64,000 bases of DNA, taken from assembly GCA_029204225.1 (NCBI GenBank), contig CM055094.1:4580063-4644062 (forward strand), in the 5' to 3' direction. This DNA comes from Diphasiastrum complanatum. Lineage: Eukaryota; Streptophyta; Lycopodiopsida; Lycopodiales; Lycopodiaceae. Below the pieces are notes generated by a model. That model saw only the letters and a list, made by a program, of their open reading frames with translations. It ran no database searches and had not been told where the DNA came from. The translations under genes and the position numbers were made by a program. The stretch's first letter is position 1; each line of letters begins with the position of its first letter. Below are positions 47,630 through 59,243 of this stretch, piece by piece.

Positions 47630-47647
47630 TTCTTAAGGGAGAGGGAG
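47630..47647 (+). other. Polypurine tract of the chromovirus
   Basis: cttaagggagagggag lies between the chromodomain end and TGTTACGAGC, the likely LTR start. Confidence 0.6.
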
Positions 47648-48130
47648 TGTTACGAGCTTGTAACCTGAACCAACACCCAAAGGGCCAATAGATGCTAGTG
47701 ACCATAGTCAAGGGTGTGTTAAAATAATACACCCAACATGGCAGGATAGTGTACGTGGCATGCACAAGCGTATGGACCCAACGTTGGGATAAAGACCCAT
47801 GGGCTCGTAGTTTGGCCTAACTTGCACATAGGGCCCAACATTGGATAAGGGCTAAGGCCTAAGTTAGGTATTGACATGCATACACCAATTACGTCTCATG
47901 TGACACTGGAAGTGATGTTGTACATGTGGCACAAAGCATGCAATCAGCTTACACTAGGCTAGGTGGGTCACTTTCTATACAAAGAGGGTGTGATGGCTGG
48001 GTGGATCAAACGATGCTAGCTCTAACATGGTTCTAGAGCATCGTCATCATACTCTTGCGGTTTCAGTCATATAGTGGGGATATTGCCTTTGTAAGCATAG
48101 ACAATTGATGCATGGCATTACTCGTTGAAC
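47648..48130 (+). repeat. Chromovirus 3' LTR, right end uncertain
   Basis: Begins TGTTACGAGC after the polypurine tract. A possible end is 'cgttgaaca' near 48130, chosen only by the TG...CA rule. No partner LTR is in the window. Confidence 0.4.
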
Positions 48131-48881
48131 ATCATGATGTTTGTACATATGCATTGAAGAAAGACAAAAAACATGATTGATCCTCTTGATTTAAATAAAT
48201 AGGAATTCTCTTGATGGTCATATGATGACTACTCACATATGTGCAGAAATATACTGGCAATTATTTGTGCTTTTGTAGAACAGTTCAATACTTATATATA
48301 ACTGTTTTTTCCTCATTCAAACTCTATAAGATATCTTTGTGCTTTCAAGATCACATTCTTGACAACAGAATACATTGTTGGAGAGCTCTGCAAGATATGA
48401 TAAAAAATACCGCATGAAGATACTTTTGGAATTCTGAGCCATTACAGAATAATTGTCAGCTTATTTGTGTTGCTGGACTAAGCTCTTGATAATTTAGAGT
48501 TTGGAGAGATGCAGTTGATTCAAGATTGTATTTCATTTAGGTTATCAAACACTTCTTGGCGCTCATAGTTCCACCTTTGAAACATGCAACGCTCAACTGA
48601 AATCTTAATTTAGGTCATAGCAAGTCATTCTATGCTGAACTGTCCATTTTAGGTGTGCATGTTGCCCAATAATTAACTCAAAAGTATTTCTCTTGGACTT
48701 GACCTATTTTGGAAGTTGAAGTCATGCTATATAAGTGTTAGTAACCAATCAGTGATCATCAAATGCAGCAGAGAAACATGTGCATACACTTTTACTAGTT
48801 AAGCAGAAATAAAACAATTGATGAAAAAATAAATATGTGAATGAAACCAAGCACTAGAGTAACTGTGTGAAGCCAATTTAC

Positions 48882-49260
48882 CTGCAGTTCCTGAAATTAT
48901 CTCCAGTTTCAGAGCCTTAATTTTATTTGTATTAACAGACATAAACCAGCGTCGTGCTAAGGCAGTCTTCATAAGTATGGATGTGATTCTGTGGCCATTG
49001 AGCTCAGAATCTTGTGTTACATTGAATGACGGCCGACTTTTCCACAGGGTTTCTTCCATAGATACTGCTTTTGTGCAACCATATTTGATGTTAAAAGTAA
49101 CGAAGTCAGGGCCTTCACTATTTGCACATTGGAATCCTTCAGTTTTCAAAGACTCCATCTCCCCAACTATCTTACCAGGGGTAAAAGATGAGATTGATAT
49201 GTAACTTTTTGGGATCAATGATTCGCCACTTCTGGCATTGGTTTCTATAACATGAGCTAC
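48882..49260 (-). CDS. ER metallopeptidase 1-like protein, penultimate exon
   Basis: A 379-base exon between acceptor cgttgtcag and donor gtaaattgg. It encodes VAHVIETNARSGESLIPKSY, ISISSFTPGKIVGEMESLKT, GPDFVTFNIKYGCTKA and RRWFMSVNTNKIKALKLEII. The pattern 'SFTPG......LK.EGF.C.....DFVTF...YGC' and 'RW...INT..I' fits the lumenal region that follows the membrane segments in plant ERMP1-like proteins. Open throughout, with good splice sites and phase matching both neighbours. The gene therefore still looks functional despite its huge introns. Confidence 0.78.
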
Positions 49261-52200
49261 CTGACAACGAAGAAACAACACACAAATTTACTTGAAAAGA
49301 CAACATTTCAAGTCTAAATACACGTTGCACAAAAATTTCAATCAACATACATGGTCATTATCAAAAACATGAAGGAGCAAAAGGGTACTCAAGTTGTGTA
49401 AATAACTCATGATGAGGAAAATCGATATATTTTCAGGTCTTATTTGGCATTAGAGTTGACAATTTTTGTCTTTTCACACAAACCAACCTGACTGCAATAG
49501 TTTTGAAAGTTTCTCTACAAATACAAAATCTATCACATTTATATTGCACAGATTCATGGAAATGGCATGAAACCAAAACAAGAAAGGTACTAATACTAAT
49601 ACAAGGTGCTTTCCTGTCTTTCATGCAGCTTTTCACATTCAGTATGGCACAATGTCTCCGCTTCGTGTTACTATACAAATTAGTGTGTCCTTACCAATAG
49701 GTAGCAATGATAAGCACCACAAGTATAACTATGAAAGGGCCTTTTCTGGGCGTTTGGAGGAACCACATATGATAAAGTTCTATCAAGGTGCAACTATTAG
49801 TAGAATCAAGGACGTTGGGGCTGAAAGGGAGCAGGTTTTTGCAAGTCGGTTCCTACTCAAAAGTCTAAAACGAGTTCCTTCCAAAGATCCCCAAAAGGAA
49901 GCTGGCAAGAAATTTAAAAAGGCATAGGAGTATTTCCCATTCCCTCCAAGTAGTTAAACATACAGAGGCTTAGCATGATAATAGCTTGGAGTAAAGATAA
50001 CCAGGCTAGAGCTCATTTAGTCAACAAAGCTTCATCCCTCATTTCTCTTTTTGTTGGTTTTTCCTGTAGTGACATAGCAGACAGAAGGCATTTACGTGGT
50101 ACAAAGAACAATGGATAAAGGAAAATCAGATCTCAACAAGAGATGATCCAAGCGTTGAAATAGAGCTTAGAACTTCCAAATTTTGCACTAGCTAGCCTGA
50201 TCAAATTTATTTGCAACTTCTATTTACTAGCAGCAATTTGTATAATATTCATTGCCAAGGCTTCGAACACAAATGTGACAGATAGCATTAGAAGTGTTTG
50301 TTGATGGTAGATGGCATCATCAACTACAATCCTATCTATTTGGCAGAAAGTGCATTGAAAAGTTCTTTGGAATGTTTTCTTAGACAACATTCATGTCTTG
50401 AACCTTCTCTGGCCATTTTTATGCCATAGAAGTTAACTGCCAGCTCGATCAGAAAGTTACAAAATTGCAAGGGAATTCAATTTCCACAATATCCTTCTAA
50501 AATTAAGACGGATTGGTCCGAACTCCATTATACTCCAAGGAAAAAAAAATGCTTTCTTTTCGATGACCAGATAACTACTGGTTCTAGTTCACAGTCTTGT
50601 TGGACTACTTGCACAACTTCTTTAAAGCATAAGGCTTGTTGGGCCCCAATAGTAAGGGTAAGCTGATGTCTCTCAGAGAAGACAGGAAATCTCCTTGTTC
50701 CAGTGGTAAACCTTATTGTGTTCTTCAGTAGGGATAATATGATGTTCTGGAGGCTCATTGAACTAGTGGCCGATCTTGGGTAAGGAATGGGAACCAGCAT
50801 CTCACTTGTCCTCGAACTAGTTTTACGAGATTAGCAATAGGTAAGATCTCATAAGAACTGATGAGACCGACGTAAGGATTCATTGGGCACTGTTCAGTCT
50901 TAAGCTAGGAACTTGTTTTGGCAAGTATATAGTTGCTGCACACTAAAGATCTATGACACTTGGGAGGAACCAAAAGAATTCTTTTCCCGGATAAAACTCA
51001 TACTCAAAATAGATAATGAATTTATGGGCCCAACAAAAGGAAAACGTAAAATAAAGTGTGCAAGGAGATTTCAATTCAAGAAAGTTTAAGTTTAATCGTA
51101 GGGCACATGGTAGTCATAGTAAGTTAACGGCCAGTCTTAGCAGCTGAATAGCAGTCATACAAAGGAAGCTATCAAAGCGGCAGATGCAAAAAAGGCCCGC
51201 TTAAGTTCTCACCACAAGCCAGTCTTGTTAGGTGGAAATATCAGCGAAGCATTTCTAGTTCTGGCAGAACTTGAAAGCCATATAACCTAAAAAACAAGAG
51301 ACCTGCATGAAAAAGAGTAAGTAAGCTCATGATGATATTCACTATTTGGAATAAAACTAGCCATGCAAAGCCAATGGAGGAGTTTCGATGAAGGGACAAC
51401 GATGGACTTGCTTGCTGTTGCAAAAGATGAAAGAGAGTTGTGAACAACATATTTGGCACAACGACCTTGTGACTGTAAGGTAATGGGTAGCTCCATTTAG
51501 CATGGAGAAAAGTAAAATACAGTTGTCATTAGTGAAGGGAGGTGGCAACAGTCATCATGCTTCAAATTATCTGCTTCTTAAAGAGTAGTTAATCGTTAAC
51601 AAAGGTCAACAACTGCTTATAATTTCCATCATGAACTTTGGACAATAAGGAAAGAGGAAATCATCTTCAATAAGTATACTAGTTATGGCAAGGAGAAAAA
51701 GAAAAACTGTTCTTGATTATTGGAGTGCAGGTAATTTGAGATCACCAAATCAGATAATTTTACATCAAACGGTATCGACAATTGGTTGTACATTTGAATA
51801 GGCATTGGAAGATGAAGTGCTCCTCTGACTCACCTTCTCCTATGGTAAGCAAAAAGTAAATAGTGGGAGAAAGCGTGAAAATTCGAGCTATGCGAAATAA
51901 AAGACACTGCCATCATATGATGGTCAACTCTGCTAAGTCAAGCACCAGAGAACAACCATGTAGAAGAGCCATTTGTAGAGGATGGCTCATGAGATTCACC
52001 CAAGAGCACTAGATGCTTGTTAAAAAATGTATCTCTAAGTACCGATCTCCTCTGTATTAAGTGCATGGATACGTAGGGATGTGTTTAACAGATGGCTTAC
52101 TGATTACTTCCTAGGATATGTCCATTGGCCTACTGATCGAAACAAGTGAATCTGCTGGCCTACCTACATGCATTTTTGGCATGGCTTCTAGATCAGGGGC

Positions 52201-52282
52201 AAGGCTTGTACCGATTTGCTGGCAGAGAGAAAAGAAAGAAAGAGGAACGATTTATTAATGTCTATTTCATGCCAAAAGGGTA

Positions 52283-53180
52283 TTAGAATAATTCTAGATA
52301 TACAAAGGGAAGCATAACAACAATATCAATATCAACAGGATTTGCTACTGAGGAAGAAGGATGTGATGTGAGCTGCAGCATGGGGTAACTCTGGTGGTCG
52401 CTGATGTCTTCTAAGAGGAAACCTCCAATTGGCATATCCATTACTGTGGAACCTCCCAGTCTCAATAGCCAACTGATGTAATGAAACACGAAGCTGACCC
52501 ACTGTGAATCTGAGGCTGTGTGATAATCCTGAGCCCAAATACTGTGGCAAAACTGGGAACCCTGCTCTGTCAAGCTCAAAGCCTTAATGAAATGAGTCCG
52601 ATAATAGTCAAGCTTAACCCCCAGCCGGCATCGCCATGTACGATCAAGATATCCCCTACATAAAAAATGTAAAAAGAACCAATGAAAGAGAACAACCCTG
52701 CTTCATCACCCCAATGGTGCTCAAAATGTACTTAGAAATGCCACTGCCATGTTGAAATCAATCCAAGACTCTCTCATAAAGAGCCATCACAGCCAGAATG
52801 ATGTCAGTGGAGAAACCAAGGTCACAAAATCGGAAAAAATCAAAGGCTTTCTCGAAGTCCACCAAACAACAACAAACCTTCTCTTTCCTATGCTTTGCTT
52901 CCTCGATCAAAGCCTTGAGAGTGAAGATATGGTTAATGTTAAAGTAATGAACTCAGAAACCTGGCTATTCCAAAGCATGTAATCTCATAGATTCCGCCTC
53001 TGAGCTCACTGCAGAATGAAGGATGATACCATATAGCTTCGTGAGAACGTGCCCAATCATGATAGTGTGGTAGTTACCAAGAATCATGGAGTCACCATTT
53101 TTGTGAATAGGGCGAGTGATGTTGGTGCACCAGGACGGACATTCGGCGTCATACCAAAGGGGATGTAGAGAACGGGGTGG
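52283..53180 (-). pseudogene. LINE reverse transcriptase relic B
   Basis: Minus strand from about 53180: TRPIHKNGDSMILGNYHTIM, GHVLTKLYGIILHSAVSSEA, then HIFTLKALIEEAKHRKEKVC and CCLVDFEKAFDFFR, the RT fingers and first palm Asp of plant LINEs ('P..K.gd...p.NYR.i....', 'vDF.kAFD'). It ends in stops near 52700. A C-terminal piece at 52550-52332 reads VGQLRVSLHQLAIETGRFHS, as in the tail of such ORF2 proteins. The palm YxDD core is missing between the two. Confidence 0.7.
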
Positions 53181-53221
53181 TGAACAGTGTGTGGATTTGC
53201 CTTTATGAGGCTTAGAAGGAA

Positions 53222-53224
<3 letters not shown>

Positions 53225-53282
<58 letters not shown>
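53225..53282. repeat. (GA)29 microsatellite
   Basis: 58 bases of GA, located between LINE relics A and B. Confidence 0.95.
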
Positions 53283-53285
<3 letters not shown>

Positions 53286-53708
53286 AGAATGAGAATTAGA
53301 TTAATATTAATGTCTATCAAGTGCCCGTGGGCACATAAGACAAATAAAAAGTATATCAGAAAGGAGCATTGTCCACATAGGACTTATTCCTATAAGCTAA
53401 ACCAGATAAAAAAAAAAAAACAGTAAGAAAACCAAAGCTTAACCTCCAGCTCTGTCGAGGGTACAATAGCAGTAGCTTAACCACCAGCTACGCAGAGGGA
53501 AAGAGAAGATAACAAGCTAAGTGGACACAAAAAACTGTGTGATATGGTGAGAAGTAGGTGTTGGCCTCTGGTGAAGAGCCCTGGGTCTGGAGAACCGAAG
53601 AGGACGCTGGAGCTTCGGCCGTCGTACTAGAATGTCTATCTCACTGTTAGAAGTCTCATCTCTCTCTTCTGGAAAAAGCGCGTAATGTGTGACTGGCTAT
53701 GATCCACA

Positions 53709-55560
53709 TCAGAAGCATCCGATAAAAGAGAAGATCTCAGAGTAAACATCTTTCGTAGAAGCAAACCAACACATCTCGCCTATGATCTTGATCTCCACCT
53801 CATAAAGTATCAAGTTGGTGTTAGTAGATGTTAGTTTAGGTTGACACCTTTGAGCATTGCCTAGGGAAAATTGAGCATTGCCAAGGTTTGGCAACAAATT
53901 AGAGTACGACAAAGAAGCAGCTACAAAGTTAGGGGTACCTATAGAAATACCAAGCATCCGAATCCCAACAATCAGAGTATTGAAATTTGCACGTAAAGAG
54001 AACTCAATAGAAAGGCCTTGAGGACACCAAGCCATGCACTTTGAGGGATTCACAGTAAGCCCCAAAGCAAAGAGTTGTTGAGAAAAATGCAGAAAAGTTG
54101 GAATGACATTGTTAGCAAGTCCCACAATATGAGTGTAATCAACAATAGAGGGAAACATACATGATGAAAAATCAACAGAGGAAACTCGCAAAGCCCGAAA
54201 GTGTGCAAAAGCAGAAAGGGGACCACCCAAAGCATGATCTTGTCCGATACCATCATAAGAAGGGATAATCCAATCACCTGAACGAAAAGCATGACAAAAA
54301 TATAGAGATGTGTCCTTGGAATAAAAAGATAGAACAAAAGGAATAAGCTGAGCAAGTGGACCTTGAGCTACACGAAGTTCTTGAAAAATAGCCCCTCGGG
54401 AAACGAAATTGAAAGCTTTTAAAACATCCACTTGGACAACAACCCAATCGGGATGAAGGACCAGTTAGCATGTAAAGCATGTATGACAATTTCACAACCA
54501 CTAGGAGTAGCACAACCAAACTCATGAGGAAAAAGGTGCTCATGAAAATTGTCACAAAGTTGAAAACTAAGTGCTCAAGAAATCAATCTGTATGAAACCT
54601 TTCCAGCAACAATCAGACGTACACCACCGCCAGCCTTATCCAAGCCTATCAAACGAGCAGCACCAAGATGCGAGCAATGGTAAAAGGAATATGCCCACGT
54701 GCTACAGAAGAGCAAACTTAAAAGAGCAAACCAAACCCACTAGCAGATTTATCAGGAAGAAAGCAATTGTAAAGATGCTCAAAAACCATCCAAAAGGACC
54801 TCTAGTTGATAGATGAAGACTCCAAAGAAAAGCAAGAAAATGAGATTCCACGAGTTGGATATTAGAATCTGGTTCAGAGTCCTCAACAAAGAGGGGAGAC
54901 TATGAATGAAGGAGCTCAAGGCCTGAATGGTAGTAGATGAAGGAATTATTGGAGCCATAGGAGCTAGAGCACGAGCTGCCCCAAAATATTCTCCCACTTG
55001 CCCTTGTAAAACACAGCGATGTAATCGATGATAAACAGGTGGGATGGAAACACAATTTGAAACCGCTAAGCATGGCAAGTGCATAGCACTGAAGGAAATG
55101 CTCCTCTTGCAAATTTTCTCAATCTTCTAACATAAAGTGGCGAATTCTATTACGTGATTCACTGTGACCAGCATCACCACCCCGAGGAGGCAGAGGTAAA
55201 CACCAAAAGGGCAAATGTAAAGGGCATGCCAGGCAACAGTGTCAAAAGCATTGGAAGCCAAGCGAGACAAAGGTAAGGACAAAGCTCTCTGGAAGTCCAA
55301 ATGCAAAGCAAAGGAGATGTGTGCATAAAGATGAGGACGAGGCAAACCTAAGTGGAAGGCGGCTAAAATATCAAGGGAGAAGCCAAGTCAAGTGACAAAG
55401 TGGGAGCAAGGTGAGGTGCAAAATCTACATTAGTGATGGCAAGTTGTTGACGAAAAGTAGAGCAAGCGTTCTGATGGCGAGAGAAAACCCCACCTTCCAC
55501 ATAAAAGGTGACTGCAGCCCAAAGAACGAACACGGCGACGAGGGGAAGAAGACGGAGCCA
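53709..55560 (-). pseudogene. LINE reverse transcriptase relic A
   Basis: Minus strand. The 240-codon frame 54431-53709 has MDVLKAFNFVSRGAIFQELR (first palm Asp), IPFVLSFYSKDTSLYF, GGPLSAFAHFRALR, DYTHIVGLANNVIPTFLHFS where YADD would be expected, and ALGLTVNPSKCMAWCPQGLS. Upstream, 55084-54779 reads GQVGEYFGAARALAP and LSSFIHSLPSL, the pre-RT 'G..g.AaraL.s.G......T...L...HP' segment. Around 55345-55130 LPPRGGDAGHSESRNRIRHF is visible in another frame. Frameshifts and stops break the whole. A different family from relic B, since both carry the same RT block. Confidence 0.65.
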
Positions 55561-55992
55561 CATGGCCAGAGGAGTTGAACAAGGAGTTCACAACATCACA
55601 ATGAGCTTCATGACGTGCATGGGGAAGCATGAGGAGGTTGCTCAGAAGGCAAAACAAGTCTCTTTTCACAACATGAGCAGAAAGACTAATATCCATGACC
55701 TGCAGAGAAAATCACCATCACTTTGCAAGAAGCCACTCGTTTTCTATCGGAGAATGTTGAAGTCATGGATAAAATTATGATGACTTGTTACAAAATGAAG
55801 GAGCTCGTTAAACAGGCTGAAGAAGCCACTGGACTGCAATTGCTCAGAGGCCTACTGGCCATTCAACATGAAGGAGCAGCCCAAGACTGCATTTTTTTCT
55901 CTTTTTTGTGGTTGGAATGTTGAAAATCAGGCCTGAAAACTTGTGACTAAGAAGATGCCTATGACTAGGCGTGAACATCAATTTGCAACATG

Positions 55993-56105
55993 AGCCAAGT
56001 GCTGATTAAGTAACCTGTATCAGCCGTGAACCATGCTTGGAGCACAAACCAATGGACCAAATGCTGATTGAGTAACCTGTATTAGCCGTGAAGCAGGCTT
56101 GGAGC
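55993..56105. repeat. Imperfect direct duplication (~50-bp copies, ~63-bp period)
   Basis: ctgattaagtaacctgtatc...gccgtgaa..a.gcttggag occurs at 55993-56042 and, with a few changes, at 56056-56105. Confidence 0.75.
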
Positions 56106-56404
56106 CATGGAGTAGCCTTGATACAGATCAACAGATCAACAGGCAGGGGCTGAATTTGTAGTGATTGCTTTCAGTGTGTGTCAGCCATTGAAAACTTGTA
56201 ACAGCTGTTGAAGGGCAATCGTGGAGGCAAGAGTATCATCCACACAGATTTGTACAACTCCTACAAGAGGCAGCGATTTGTGGCCATGGAGCATGTATCG
56301 GCAATTTCTGACTGTTGTCTATCAACCGTCAAGTAATCTGCCTCGTAACAAACATATCTGCAGCTCACGTATACAGTTATCTGCTAATTTCAACTACTTT
56401 AATC

Positions 56405-56775
56405 TGTTATTGGACTTCTTATCTTACTTTCTTCACTTTTGAGTGGTTTCTCTTTTCAATGTTCTGAAATTTGAAAGCCTCACAAAATGCAAGAAATAAG
56501 AAATTGTCAAAATAAAAAGCTTATATAGTGGTAGTCAATTAATAAGGAACCGCAACTGAAGCATTATTAAACAGCAAATGATCACAGCATCTAAATCAGT
56601 CTTGGATCTCTTCATCTACTTTAATTGGTTCTTGGATTTCTTATCTTATTTTCTTCGCTTTTGAGGATTTCTTCTAAAATTTGAGAGCCACAAAATGCAT
56701 GAAATAAAAAATTGTCAGAATAAAAAGCTTATATAGTGGTAGTCAGTTTTAATAAGGAGCTGCAGCTTTGATGGA
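56405..56775. repeat. Imperfect direct duplication (~215-bp period)
   Basis: Two copies (about 56405-56560 and 56622-56775) share attgga-cttcttatctta, aaaatgca.gaaataa.aaattgtca and the identical agcttatatagtggtagtca. Located in the intron, just 3' of the 113-base exon. Confidence 0.75.
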
Positions 56776-57046
56776 TTATAGAATCACATATGATTTCCTA
56801 CAGTGTCTATACCAGTTTTAATTTGACCTTATGACTGTGCTTCCATGATATAAGCTGGTATCTTCTCAATCAATTGGCCACTTTACAAACAAACCTTGAC
56901 TTCTCTTCAGACTTTTCTTCACTTGTCATGCAAGCTCATCCCCAAGAATATTCAGTGTACTGATAAACTATCACTACACTTTAATCTTAGCAAAATCACT
57001 CAAAAATAAAAAAGGGTGATTTTTCAGAAACCTGAATGTAACTTAC

Positions 57047-57159
57047 ATTCATAAGTCTATTAGCATCCTTTGTGTAAGCAGGAAGCACTTCAAAATAAGC
57101 TATACAAAAGGTCACCAAGGTTACAAGTGCAGTTCCAAGTAAAATCCATTTAACCCCAC
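57047..57159 (-). CDS. ER metallopeptidase 1-like protein, membrane exon
   Basis: A 113-base exon after acceptor gtttacag and before donor gtaagttac. It encodes GVKWILLGTALVTLVTFCIA then YFEVLPAYTKDANRLMN. The first 20 residues are a clear transmembrane helix. It joins in phase to VAHVIET of the next exon. This fits the last membrane segment and start of the C-terminal lumenal domain in ERMP1-like proteins. It begins in phase 1. No further upstream exon is recognised between 57160 and 64000, so the N-terminal peptidase domain lies outside the window or has been missed. Confidence 0.7.
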
Positions 57160-58034
57160 CTGTAAACAGCTGATTATTATTCGCATGGATCAATATAATG
57201 TAAGCTTTGAACAAGATCTTTTATGTACACATTCATTGCCCACCATGGGAAAATTACCATTTAAAAGCACACTCTGAAGCACCAATCCATAAAAAAACAG
57301 TGAAGTTTGAAACAACTTTTTCTACTAGAAACCACCACGTAACAGTTCCTGGAGTAGCTTTCCAGATTTTGCCCATCTTAAACACATCCATTACCCACGG
57401 CATATCTTTATCAATATGAATTTGAAGTTTAAAAAATCAATCTGGAAAACCTTCACATGCAGCACAAAGGTATGAACTTAAACACTATCAAGCAGTCACA
57501 TCATGTCCATATAGTTTAAAAACATGAACAAGAGCTTACCTCCAAATGGTACAACAAAAAATTGCTACTAAAAATGTTAATAACGATGAAAACATTACTG
57601 TATTCATATCAATATATTTGAACATACACAATAAAATTATAATTGTGGACTTCACAACATAGGCCTCGTTTTGGTATGCTTAAGCATCTTGCCACATTCA
57701 TACCCAGAAAGAGAACACCCTTTCATTGAAGTTCTTTTTGAACAAATATATCCTGTGACAATCAAAAAACCTTAACACAGATTCTCTATGCTTTGTGAGT
57801 TGTTTCTTCTATAGTGTCACCGTATCTTCCATGCAACTGTTTTATTCTGAGCGTTGATTTCAGTCCAAAGATTTGCCATTCCCATCTTGACGTTTGAATC
57901 TTGATTCATTGTAGGTTTGCCTTTATCTTTCTTGTTTTGAAGCACTAATTGAGGGTGCATAGCAGCCTAAGACAGATAGTGGTTTAACCACTAGCAAGAG
58001 TGGGGACCTTCATGAGAGTCTAGGTCCAGGCATT
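57160..58034. other. Unassigned region
   Basis: AT-rich, no host exon or transposon domain recognised. Probably intron of the metallopeptidase-like gene on the minus strand, and flank of the hAT relic on the plus strand. Confidence 0.3.
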
Positions 58035-58343
58035 TTGAGACGATTGCGCTCTCATCTTTTTGGGATGAGGCAAGAGTTCTTGTGACAGTGCTGCAACCTC
58101 TATACAGTATCCTGCACCTTATTAATAGAGATTGCTTTCTCTATAAGTTTATGGATAGGTTGGGTGCGCAGCTTCGCTCTTGCATGGCCATTAGTGAAGC
58201 GGAGTTTGAACTTGCACACTAGAGTCCAAACTTGCATTCTTTAGTTTTAACTTTAAGTCTGAATTTGAATCTTCAACCTTGATTTCTTTTATCTTTAAGT
58301 TTAGGCAGAACTCCACGTTAGAGATCTAGTTTTGGAATTCTAA

Positions 58344-58351
58344 GTTTTAAC
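58344..58351. repeat. Target site duplication, left
   Basis: gttttaac, identical to the eight bases at 59236-59243 on the other side of the element. Confidence 0.9.
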
Positions 58352-59235
58352 CATAGTTGCAGCGCAATTTTGAATCGCGATCAGAATCGCGATCCCGATT
58401 CGCAATTCGGGATTCTCCCAGAATCGTGTAGAATCGATTTTTTTCTTTTTTTGAAATTTTTTTAGGCAATATGGGTATCAGATGAAAGCTCTGATCGAGG
58501 GGATTATGATTGTGTAGTTTGCCGACTGTTTCGGGTGCGAAACACCAAAAAGTGTGTTTTCACTCGGGGAGTTGGAAGGCCAAATCATGAAGAGGCCTTA
58601 CTGCCGGGGCCGGGGTCTACCGGCAGCCCCCGGACCCCGCCGCTAGGGGGCGTTACCCCCCAAACCCCCACCGGGGGGCTACCGCCCCCTCGACCCCCTG
58701 TTTCTCGGGGGGCTACCGCCCCTCGAAGCCCCCGTTTCTCGGGGGGCTACCGCCCCCCAAACCCCCTGTTTCCCAGGGGGCTACCGCCCCCCGAACCCCC
58801 TAGAGCTTCCTGCTACATAGACACTGTAGACAAAAATGCTACCGCCCCCCTGTAGATAAAAATAGGGTCCAAATGCGCGCCGAGAAGGGCCCAATATTTA
58901 TGCCCCCAACTGTATGTACATTGCACTCTCATCTCCATTGAAACGATTGCAAAAGTGATCATCATCCATACAGTTGTAGTCCAAACTGTAGCATTAACAT
59001 TTACTGAAAACCAGAGCAAATGACAACCGAATAGCTACTGAAAATAAGATCTGTTTGTGCCTCATCTACTGCACTTCTGAGAGGCAAAACACTGGTTTGA
59101 TTGATCCCCTAAACAAATTTCAGCCATAAGCTATTTTTCCAAAAAAACAATTTTATTTTTTTTTTTGCGATTCTGGGTCGCGAATCGCGACTCGCGAATC
59201 GCAGACCCAGCGAATTGCGATTGGGTGCATCTATG
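58352..59235. mobile_element. Non-autonomous hAT element, 884 bp
   Basis: Ends are inverted: CATAGTTGCAGCG on the left and, on the opposite strand, CATAGATGCACCC on the right. They are followed inward by clusters of tcgcgatt/gaatcgcg motifs (58366-58436 and 59163-59220), typical of subterminal transposase-binding repeats. It is flanked by perfect 8-bp duplications gttttaac, the hAT hallmark. No transposase coding sequence lies inside. The interior carries a GC-rich minisatellite. The host site is a hAT transposase relic, probably in a former intron. Confidence 0.85.
58603..58801. repeat. GC-rich ~34-bp minisatellite inside the hAT element
   Basis: About four good and two diverged copies of a ~34-base unit, approximately ggggggctaccgcccc-tcgaa-ccccc-gtttctc. 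Each unit is itself an inverted repeat (GGGG..CCCC), able to form hairpins. GC content is far above the AT-rich surroundings. The Pro-rich frame across it (58535-58855) is an artefact. Confidence 0.85.
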
Positions 59236-59243
59236 GTTTTAAC
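59236..59243. repeat. Target site duplication, right
   Basis: gttttaac, matching 58344-58351 exactly. Confidence 0.9.

Larger units (their letters stand above)
42306..48881 (-). other. 6.6-kb transposon-filled intron
   Basis: Bounded by donor gtaaattgg (minus strand, 48881) and acceptor ctccag (42306). It contains a (TG)(TC) microsatellite, inverted pieces of one Ty3 chromovirus family, and non-coding filler at 42554-43299, 44280-45849 and about 48130-48881. Phase-1 joining of the flanking exons supports it being a true intron. Confidence 0.7.
49261..57046 (-). other. 7.8-kb transposon-filled intron
   Basis: Lies between donor gtaagttac (57046) and acceptor gttgtcag (49261) on the minus strand. 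It holds two LINE relics, a (GA)29 tract and direct duplications at 55.99-56.1 and 56.4-56.8 kb. Nothing recognisable in 49261-52282 (about 3 kb) apart from unassigned frames at 49652-49927 and 50528-50800, nor in 55561-55990. Confidence 0.65.

Noticed and set aside
58535-58855. 106-codon Pro-rich plus-strand frame
   Set aside because: It is the GC-rich minisatellite in translation; the region lies inside a non-autonomous transposon.
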